Shown here: in pieces, positions 55,451 to 64,000 of the stretch | How the letters are laid out: each line of letters opens with the position of its first letter | How positions within the stretch are numbered: position 1 is the stretch's first letter | NCBI GenBank assembly: GCA_035048495.1 | Contig: CM068547.1 | Coordinates: 33,674,502-33,738,501 of the forward strand | Source of the DNA: Euptelea pleiosperma | Lineage: Eukaryota; Streptophyta; Magnoliopsida; Ranunculales; Eupteleaceae | Reading direction: 5' to 3' | Length of the DNA stretch: 64,000 nt | Made by a program: the position numbers and the translations under genes | The notes under the pieces: generated by a model | The model's input: the letters and a program-made list of their open reading frames with translations, nothing else | Told to the model about the DNA's origin: nothing | Databases searched by the model: none

Positions 55451-55958
55451 GCCATCGTTGGTGAGCCAAGTTTTACACGTGTTAGAGAGAGATTTCTCTT
55501 TTCGGGGGGCTGTGCCCCGACCAGGAGTCCGCCCCCCACGGCCACGGGAAATGAGGTGTGCAAATATCCGCTCCCCAAAATGGAAAGAAAAAAATTCGGT
55601 CAACAAAGAATAAAGCACAAAGGAAATTATCCAAAAGAAGAATTCGTTGTACACCCAGGGATAATTTTTGCTCAAGAGTTAGTTAATTTTCCTTAATAAG
55701 ACACTAAGCATGTGATGCACGTGCCAATACATTTGATTGGTGGGGAGATCTCAAAGGTACGTAAAAAAATGTACTTGGTTCATTTTTGTTCTTTTTGGTA
55801 CGGCCACAGCTCTAACCGGTGGGCCGGTCATTCCTAGGTGGGGTGAATCCACGACTATCCTTAAGGGTGTCAATGGGCCGGTGGCCGGTCCCAGTTCCGG
55901 TTCGAGACATTCTAGAACCAAAACCGATAAATATCTGATTCTCCCATTGGGTATCGGG

Positions 55959-56117
55959 GAGTAAAACTTCTGTCACGATGGGATTGCAAATCACACAAAC
56001 ACAGCCAATGAGTTCTCGGCACGTACACCTAAAAAGCAAAAGCAGTTGTGTACGTGCAGAGAACTCGTTGGCTTGTGATTGTGTGATTTACAATTTCGTG
56101 TGATAGAAGTTTTACTC
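55959..56117. mobile_element. near-perfect palindromic MULE-like MITE
   Basis: 159 bases; GAGTAAAACTTCTGTCAC end and its inverse, continuing through AATCACACAAACACAGCCAA / TTGGCTTGTGATTGTGTGAT to a small loop. Exact 9-base target duplication GGTATCGGG at 55950-55958 and 56118-56126. Confidence 0.88.
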
Positions 56118-56188
56118 GGTATCGGGCACGTTGTTGAAAGATTTGAAAAATAATAAATAAAAAACTTGGTTCTTTAGCATTATTATAT

Positions 56189-56403
56189 GGGTCGGGTTCA
56201 GGGAACCCCCTTTTTTCTGACCCCTCTAGTGGGAGTGTGCTCGGCGTGGATTTCAAGAATCCAACTGAGGTTGTCAGTGCCGAGTTGGCATCACTTTTTC
56301 ACTTTTTGGGGCACTGACAACCACCACTGGATTCGTGAAATCCACGGCCCAGCGCTCAAACACTGAGTGGGGTCAGAAAAAGGGGGTCCTCGGAGCCTGA
56401 GCC
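56189..56403. mobile_element. intact type E MULE-like MITE
   Basis: 215 bases; GGGTCGGGTTCAGGGAACCC start and GGAGCCTGAGCC end, exact 9-base target duplication TTATTATAT at 56180-56188 and 56404-56412. It gives the boundaries for type E copies near the TMT genes. Confidence 0.85.
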
Positions 56404-56414
56404 TTATTATATAC

Positions 56415-58340
56415 GTCAGTTCTGGATTCTTTCGGTTTCGGTTCGGTCCGGGTACATGGGCACTAGTGTATGAAAAACCAGAACCTATTACATACTTTAG
56501 CTCCAGGTCTATTTGGCTCCGATTCTGATATATCTAGTCCTGAAACCGGGATAATCGGGACTGGCTCATATACTTACTGACACCATAACTATCCCAAGCA
56601 TCAATCTGTTATGTTCTTTTAGACTGTATATAGAGAAGCTGTAGAAAAGAAGGTAGTAGATCTGATCATCCAATCAAGACCTAAGAGATCTTTGATGAGA
56701 GATCCAATGGTGGATCCCACCCTATTGCATGATTTTACGTAAGCTAAATCGGTGGTATAATGGCCTTCAGTGAGATCCACAATATCTATCCATACTACTT
56801 TAAAGCCAAAACTTGGGTTGGGGAACGCTCCCTCACACGGGCTTCACAAGACGCTCACTCACATGCAATGCACGTGCCGCCCCTAGTCACGACAAGGGCC
56901 TTTGTTGTAACAGGGTGGCATTTCTTATTAATTATTCTTTGAGAAGTGAGTGGACATATTAAAATCCCGTGTATGGACTGAGCTTATGATTGAGTTTTCG
57001 TGCATATAAATTCACACACAGGACTAGTGGGTATGTGTGCATGTGCGCGTGTGTGTAAAGCTAATCTAGTGTTGGGTATCTCAGATACCTGCATCTTATG
57101 TACTTGACTAGTGGGTGGCCAGTGTCACGGCAGTGCCACCAAAATCGGGTGTGAGTGGCTGAGATCCACCGTCCAGTTGGGAGATAAGATCTCGGCCCTT
57201 CTTTATTGAAGCCTATAAGAGGGGGAGACAACTGAGCTCCCTTGTTATATAGACTAGTAAATGGCCCGTGCCCACGGCACTCTCCAACAAAAATATTTGC
57301 AAAAATTGGGTGCCTTCAGCACTCAAGCCGTATAAGTTATAACGGACTGGGGGCATTACCTTTTTTCCATTATAACGGATTGTAATGCATGGGAAAAAAT
57401 GAAAAAATAACAGAAATAACATAAAATAATGACGCTAAAATTCAAAATTAAATTTTCAATCTGTTGCGCCTGGAGGTCAAATTAGTGGGAGTGACCAAAT
57501 AAATGAGGGGGATTGAGTGGCTGAAATCTAACCGTCCACATTGATCTCAACCACTCTTTATCTTCTGAAGCAGGATAAGATAAGAGATAAGACAACTGAG
57601 CTGAGATCCAACCGTTCAACCTAAATAGATGGATTTGTTATGGGTCATCGATATATGAAGGCTATAAGAGGGGGAGACAGCTAAGCTGATTTGTTATATA
57701 GATGATGCAACATGTGGGGGTAGTCCAAACACTTACTGACTCTCTTGATACAAACTCTGCCATAGAAAAAAAAACAGAAATAGACTACAAATCTTTCTAA
57801 ATAGAAGAGTGGAGCAGCAGCAACTCTTTTGGGAGGGATTTATGAAGAGTAACACCTGACCATATATGAAACAAGAACAGCTCAATAACCCCATAAAGAG
57901 CATTAGGGAAACAATATCCCAACCAATAAAGCATACTATCAGAAGAAAAGAATAATGGGTAGCCTTCTTTTTGGCAATTGAGGCATAAGCCAAACTTCTT
58001 TATTTAGGAATCCACAGGATACTCCTCTGGAGGCTGCTAAAAAGAAAGCCTAAACTCCTGAGAAAGCAACAAGCTTGGATCCTAGAACATAAGAAATTCA
58101 AATGGGTCACATAGAAGGATGACACTGGAAGCAAGGCATTGAGAATTTGTTTCCTAGACGTGGGGGAAGCAGGGATCAAGAAGTTGAAGGTGAATCTTGA
58201 GACACTGAGCAGCAAGAGTCTGGGGAAGAAATACAGATTTCAGGAAAATACATGGAATCCAATATCAGACGCAAACTTGTAAAGACTATGAGGCCGTACT
58301 TGCTTATAATATTGGTAGATCATAGATCACCCAGCTGCTT
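56415..58340. other. intergenic, no gene recognised
   Basis: Contains a truncated AACGG-word element (about 57327-57470), and a direct repeat GCTATAAGAGGGGGAGACA at about 57211 and 57659 followed by TTATATAGA. A 57730-58260 stretch has minus-strand open frames but no recognisable domain; a decayed LINE is possible. Confidence 0.45.
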
Positions 58341-58355
58341 ATATGCTGTTGAGTA

Positions 58356-58688
58356 CATGGTTCAAAGTCTCGTTCCATCTCAGCCAAGATATCTCGTTCC
58401 AGTAAGGTACCGAAGAATGCATTGGGGAATGCATCGTCTCATACCGGAACCCTAATTTAAGTAATTTAAACCTTGTTTTTCGTAGTATCTCTTTTACAAC
58501 ACACATAAAAGATAAACAACACATCTTTAAATAAGCATTAAAAATTATTTCATAGAATGTATATTTTTTTTTGCATAACAAGACACCATTTTTTATTCCT
58601 TTTTCCAATGCCTTGTCTTGTCTCGGCCAAGATGTCTTTTTCCGTGAGCTTACCGAGATGCTGAAAGAAACTGAGATTTGAAACCATT
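58356..58688. mobile_element. hAT-like MITE
   Basis: 333 bases; CATGGTTCAAAGTCTC start and GAGATTTGAAACCATT end, flanked by exact 8-base duplications GTTGAGTA (58348-58355 and 58689-58696). Internal CTCAGCCAAGATATC / TCTCGGCCAAGATGTC motifs repeat. Lies just downstream of the LPA3-like gene. Confidence 0.83.
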
Positions 58689-59098
58689 GTTGAGTAGAGG
58701 AACCCTGACTAATGAACACAGTAGTTGACTCCAGCAATAAAAGAGCTTCCAAGGTGCTCGTACCATTCTGTAAAACGTATAGGGTGTATTATTGCATTCA
58801 TGGAACAATAAACATCAATCACTTGTATATAAGGAAAAAAAGAGGGAGCACCTGAAGTAGTGAAGGTGTTTGTTCCCTGAATCTGATGCAATTGACTTCA
58901 CTAAATGCACAAAAAATGTTTGCAGGGCATACAATTTGGCAATGCTGAGAGTTGAAACCTGCAATATGGACAGGTCAATATGAGTTTAGTGTCACGAGCA
59001 AGACTGTTAGCCATCATTATTACATGTTTCTATGTACACAGACATTTGTATTGTAGTAAAGCGAAATTGCTCACTAGATTTGTTTGGATTCTCAAAGT

Positions 59099-62000
59099 TC
59101 AAGCTGATGGGAGAATGTCCAATGCAACTTCCTTAAGGGATGGCATCACTTCCTGCTGATGCAAACAGACATATTTACTTTTTAATTTCCTCAGGACTTT
59201 CCAAGGTCCTGGATAGCACCTGCACAAAAACCAAGTGAATATTGTTATGTAAATGATGCATTAAATTAAAATCCAAAGAACAATAGCAGCTATTTTTCTA
59301 GTGATTTACCCAAAAGTTGGAATTAGGCATCTTGTGAAATCTTCAAAATGGACAGTAGAAATTCATTCCTTAGTTCTACTTTCACAAATATATAGCAGGA
59401 CATATCGGAGAACTAAAAGTTTAGAAAACTATTAAACTGAATGTATGAGCGAAATTTCAATCTTCATAAAATAATTCTTTTCAAAGAAATCATGTTGCAA
59501 TGGTGTGAAACAGATCAAATGAAAAAGTTTACAATTAATCTGTCAACGAACCTGAAAAGTGTTCCTCCATTGCGCCCTTTAAAATTGTGAATATAATACA
59601 CAGTCTCCAGCTTGGGCAAGAAGGTCTTGGAAAGTTCTGCTAGCTTTGGATAGAAGAATGGTGGATAATCTTAGTTCATCTCAAGGTCAAGTAGCTTGAA
59701 GAAACCAGAAAAGCTAGTGGTTGTTTCAAGAGAAGCTTCAAGGACTCCTTCCACTAGCTTCAAAGATCTACTTTGTATAACTCAATCAAAACAAAAAGAA
59801 CGAAAAACTCAATTTGCTGAAGAGTATCAAACGTGGGTTTTTTAACGAAGCGCGTCCTCTTTCTGTTTTTAAACCAAAGATATTGAAAATTCAGTCGAAC
59901 ATTATCATCTTGCAAAATATATTTCGAGTGACTTTTGCAAACAATGATGTAATGGGTGGGGCCCCTCCAACAGGTTTGGCCCACCTCATCTTGCAATTAA
60001 GGCGAAGGATACATCCAGTTCTTATGCGATCAAGTTCTCCATTGAATATAATCATTTTCCGAGAAGTGTTCACCACGGCTTCTTTGTAAAGCTCTTCCAC
60101 CACAAGCATTTCTGGGTTATAAAGGAAAATTCAGACTATGATAAGCCTACAAATGAAGTTTTAAGTGGCAGACAGTGTGTGAAACTACCATTGACATTAA
60201 AATATGGATACGCGACCATGAACATTTCATCCTCAGGTTTCACACGATCCGCCATTTTGACCTTTGAAACAAAACCAAAATCTTCAAAAAAAGATGGCTT
60301 TGTCAGATAATCTAGCTTAAATGAAGCTCCTCCAAAGGCTGATTTTCTTGCAAACTCCACTTCATTTGCTTCCGGAAAAAACTGAAAGTTTTTATGAAAA
60401 AGTATGAATAAGGCACAAGCTAGAAGTAGAGTAGCCCAATAAAAGAAACAGTAAACTTCAAAACATAATTTGAGAAAATAGCGTTGCACGCATATTAGTA
60501 CCAGAAATGAGTTACAAATCTTTTCCTATAGATGTCATAAAAATTTCAAACCAGGCCAAAATTGAACAATAAAAAAATGAGGCAAGCTAGATAGAAGATG
60601 CATAGTCTTCAAAAGTATCATCATAAAGACAGTTTTCACATGCAAATAATGCAGTTTCTTAAAGAAACAGCAAGAAGCAGAGGAAATATGGGATGAACTA
60701 TGAGAAAATCAAAATATTCTTCATTTGAAAGTTGAAGCCTTGTTTATGCTTTTCACAAACAGAATAAATTTATGTTCTCAACAAGTCATATGAAATGAAA
60801 AAAGTGACGTAATAGAACATTGAGCAAGTTTGGAGACAGCGTGGATGATGGAAAGTACATAGTTGGTCAGTCAGATCCACTTATGTCACGTAAAAGGAGT
60901 ACTTCTTATGCCAAGTTCCAACATGGTGTTTAAGTTTTTGAACAAGTGGAAATGCCACTGATGATGAGTTTTTGCTTGTTTAGGAGAGTGAAAGATGCAG
61001 AATAGGAACAAAGACATGACAATTTCACAAACTGAAACGAAAAGAACCAACAAACAATAGGAGGATTAAGGTTATCAAACCAGCATGTGATTTTAATCTA
61101 TGTAACAAGGACAGGGACACGTGTCGGTGTCCGGCACTAATATGAAGTATCAAATATTTTCATAGAATGAGTAGCAAAGATGAAGATGTTGAGTTGGATG
61201 AGTGGAAAGACTAGAAATGGCAAAACTGGAAATGAACACATTCGAGGAGATCTAGGAATAACCCCAATAGGAGATAAAATAAGGGAAAGTCGATTAAATA
61301 GTTTTGGCATGTTCGACAAAGACCAACAATGGCACCAGTGAGACATAGCCTTTGGTGCAAGTTGAAGGCTCTAAAAGGGGGAGAGGAAGGCCAAAAAGAC
61401 ATGGATTTATTTGAAGACATATGCCTTGATCAAGGTAATAAATTTCAGTTTCGAGGTTTATTTCAACCAGCCTGAAAAATAGAAATATTTCGTGCAAATA
61501 TTTTGACCAGTGAGGAAATAATACATTTTTTGTGAAAATGATAGAAATATTGTGGATATTTCAGGAAATGATAAAAACAAGCATGAAAACACACTCATAA
61601 GCCTTCAAACTATAATATACAACCATATGGAGCATGGAAATGAATGACAACAACATTCTGTAACATGCTAATGTACGGTTTTGAGAGCCTAATAGTTAAA
61701 AACAGCTATAATTACACATGAAAATGATTATAACCATTAAATTATATCACATTTATATTAAAATAAAACTTTATATTACACATAGAAAGGTCAAAATAGA
61801 ACTTTATTTATTAACCCAACTATAAATAAATAACTAAAAGTGCATCGTATATGCATGCACTTGATGCATTAGAACTTCCATTTTTTAGGAAAAAAAATTA
61901 ATCCGACCGGTTGAAGGTCGGGCCAAGTTATGCAACGTATAATTCACTCCTACACAACTGTAGACGTTTATGGTAAAAAAAAGGGATATTAGGGTTTTCC

Positions 62001-63965
62001 AAAATTTCATATTTTTTCATTTAAAATATCCTTAAATGCGTGCACAGATGCGATGTAAATGCATCATAGATCCATAGATCTGATGCATTTACACCTCTAC
62101 ACTCTATTTCTAACAAGAAATTGCAACAAAATTGAGTTTAATTCAAAGACTTCGCTGTTACCTTGGAAATTTTAAGAAATTCTCAAGCATCACTTTAATA
62201 AACTCCATCAAATGATATAAGAAATTTTTTTGAACAAATAATCAAAGTCGAAAATATCATTTTTGGTCTAAGATGGATTGAGGATTGAAATTTTTGCAAA
62301 AAAAAGGTTTTACTATGTTCAGGTAGAAATATTTCAACCAAAATAATGCAATTTTATACCGTGGTTGGGTCGAAATGTTACTGTCTATCAATAATTATTG
62401 TTCATTTCATGAAATAATGCAGATTTTGATTGTATGGTATCTTTCCTATAGACCCCTGTGGAAATGGAAATATTTTGCAAAATAAAAGAAATTTAATACA
62501 TTGGCCTTGATAGAAGATATAGCTCTAAATAGAGTTCGATAACAAAATAGGAATCATGTTGCCAACCCCAAATATTTGGGATAAGGTGTAGATGATGATG
62601 ATGATAACCCTAAATCAGGTTAAGTGAACAATATTGAAACAATGTATTCTCATAAGCTGATGTACATTAAAATCATATAAGCAATATGTAAATAATATCT
62701 GAAAACAAAATATTTGAGTAAGTTACGGATTGTTTGAAAAAGTGTGCCAACATATGTCTGACACATCACATGTGAGTACGAACCGATATCCTTTAAGGAA
62801 ATTTTTAGAAACTGATGTGTCCTTGTTACATAGATTTTACGCTATCAAACAGAACATGATGTCTATAAGAACTAGTTAGTCAACCAGTGTTCCACAGTGA
62901 ACAACTTGACGGATTCATAAGAATGTGTACGAACTTGATCAATCCTGTATCCTCATGTAAAATTCAGTGTAGCATACTCTTATGTAAAATTCAATGTAGC
63001 ATGCCTCTTGTAATATCATTTTGGTGGTGAAGTTCACTTCACCTCATAAAGATGCACAGTTTTACTTTTTTGATGAGTGTGCAATCTCTTGTGAAGGATC
63101 CTACATGTTGAGAGCGAATCCCAAAATTTATTAGTACTTGTACATTTGCTTCCAAATTAGTGTGTAAAGGGTGGATCTTTCAAATAAAAAATAATCACCA
63201 ACAAATGTGACCTATGAGAGGAGATTAAGCTCCCATGGCAACAATTAATCAACAGGCCACCTTACCTGTGAGATGGTATAAAACTCTGAAACAAGCCATC
63301 TCACTCAAACAACTCAAACAGTTCTGTTTTCCCAAGGTTGCAGAAACTTTTCCCAGTATTTGTGACACAAATCTGACTTAGCCAACAACTTAAACCATTC
63401 GAGGTAGAATCTAGAAGCCACATCTAATCTCAGGTCCTGATACTGTGTCCATCAGAAGACTTAGTTGACTACCATGGATTTAAAACTGGAACTATTAACT
63501 GTCAGAGCTACAATATCAACAACACTAATTGACTCCAACTTGTCTACAGTCGGCCGAACAAAAGATAATGTACCTTCTAGACTTAAACCTTGATTGCATA
63601 ACTTGATCAGATTAACAGATTAAATAGTAGAAGCAAACACCAAGCTTCATATATGCAGATACTAATGCTTCCAGATACAAGTGGATTTTTCCTAGAAACA
63701 TAATGTTCAATAACAAGCCAACTGACATACAATTCTTGTCCGTGTTGCTTTCTCTGGAGTTACAAAGCAGTCACAAAACTCTCGGATCAATTGCATGCTC
63801 CCAGTCATTTCTATTCCTCCTTCACCGTCACCTGATGCAAGTCCAAATTTGAATAAGAGATACTTCAAGTCAATAGGTACAATGGATTGTGAAAATAATG
63901 GAATCACAAAGCAAGCACAATGAACCTGGTACAGATTCAAGTCCAGCAGTTGGAAATTCGATCTC
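59099..63965 (-). CDS. LPA3: LPA3-like DUF1995 chloroplast protein (3' six exons; 5' end beyond window)
   Basis: Minus-strand exons 63965-63926, 63831-63731, 60381-60189, 60111-60013, 59669-59552 and 59219-59099 (stop TGA 59101-59099) join in phase to about 223 residues. The order is EIEFPTAGLESVP, GDGEGGIEMTGSMQLIREFC, FFPEANEVEFARKSAFGG, then MLVVEELYKEAVV, PFFYPKLAELSKTFLPKLE and CYPGPWKVLRKLKSKYV, ending LPSA. I recognise this as the DUF1995 family and closest to Arabidopsis LPA3 (low PSII accumulation 3), a chloroplast protein that helps assemble the CP43 subunit of photosystem II. The transit peptide and N-terminal part lie to the right of 64000. The third intron shown (60382-63730) is 3.3 kb because of nested transposons. 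Other DUF1995 proteins are the main alternative. Confidence 0.82.
61183..62605 (+). mobile_element. decayed RTE-type LINE 3' fragment, split
   Basis: 61183-61430 translates to the C-terminal part of an RTE reverse transcriptase (KMLSWMSGKTRNGK, DKIRESRLNSFG, then KGERKAKKTW after stops). It resumes at 62504-62605 with ACCCCAAATATTTGGGATAA and a GATGATGATGAT tail. It carries stops and cannot be functional. Confidence 0.75.
61431..62503. mobile_element. inner hAT-like element inserted in the LINE
   Basis: 1073 bases; CAAGGTAATAAATTTC start and GAAATTTAATACATTG end, exact 8-base target duplication GCCTTGAT at 61423-61430 and 62504-62511. Removing it rejoins the LINE remnant. Subterminal GAAATATTT words recur near both ends; no transposase. 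Confidence 0.87.
62851..63730. other. remaining LPA3-like intron
   Basis: Ordinary AT-rich intron; no further element, RNA gene or alternative exon is supported. Confidence 0.5.
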
Positions 63966-64000
63966 CTGTTAGCAGATATCTGTCTGTCACAAACTATGAA

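Larger units (their letters stand above)
61081..62842. mobile_element. outer hAT-like element in the LPA3 intron
   Basis: Flanked by exact TATCAAAC (61073-61080 and 62843-62850). Near each end ATCTATGTAACAAGGACA occurs in inverted orientation (about 61097 and about 62818). The terminal bases themselves match imperfectly. It encloses a LINE fragment that is itself split by another hAT element. Confidence 0.65.

Noticed and set aside
57733..58215. Possible LINE reverse-transcriptase zinc-finger remnant on the minus strand
   Set aside because: Only vague Cys/Trp spacing resemblance across shifted frames; not enough to call.

Overview
This window is nuclear DNA from a flowering plant. Genes are split into small exons with GT..AG introns, intergenic and intronic space is packed with small non-autonomous transposons, and the recognisable proteins are plant-specific: a gamma-tocopherol methyltransferase family, a chloroplast DUF1995/LPA3-like protein, and a conserved plant membrane-anchored coiled-coil protein. 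The species cannot be named from the sequence.

Layout. (1) 1-42 kb is a tandem array of three gamma-tocopherol methyltransferase (gamma-TMT, VTE4 family) genes on the plus strand. Copy 1 has exons 2-6 at 3773-7076 and its exon 1 lies left of the window. Copy 2 runs 20765-28109 and copy 3 runs 32962-37974. Exon lengths are identical in all copies (170, 105, 204, 103 and 104 bases for exons 2-6). Copy 3 encodes a complete 353-residue protein with a plastid-transit-like N-terminus. In copy 2 the matching stretch has lost its ATG and gained two stop codons, so only a shorter 291-residue protein without transit peptide could be made. (2) Convergent to copy 3, on the minus strand, lies a 345-residue membrane-anchored coiled-coil protein gene (coding exons 45746-40359). 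An orphan copy of its last exon sits behind TMT copy 1 (10644-9896), and the matching piece behind copy 2 has been deleted. The array therefore arose by duplicating a block that began upstream of TMT and ended inside an intron of the coiled-coil gene. (3) 50-58.7 kb is intergenic and transposon-rich. (4) 59-64 kb holds the last six exons of an LPA3-like gene on the minus strand, running off the right edge.

The duplicated blocks act as natural before/after comparisons. Insertions with exact or near-exact target-site duplications (TSDs) can be matched to empty sites in a sister copy: hAT-type elements at 7227, 11625 and 29954, a PIF/Harbinger-type element at 13063, and a miniature LTR element (TRIM) at 36600 that survives only as solo LTRs in copies 1 and 2. 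Two repeat systems stand out. One is a hAT-like family built from repeated AACGG words that exists in two internally consistent 'dialects' (TTATAACGG and TTTAAACGG). The other is a long palindromic core that recurs inside elements with different ends and different target-site-duplication lengths.

Function. gamma-TMT makes the last methylation in alpha- and beta-tocopherol (vitamin E) synthesis in the plastid. The LPA3-like protein is also expected in the chloroplast (photosystem II assembly). No operon-like cooperation is implied; the shared story is one of tandem duplication, possible relocalisation of one TMT copy, and very heavy colonisation by small transposons.
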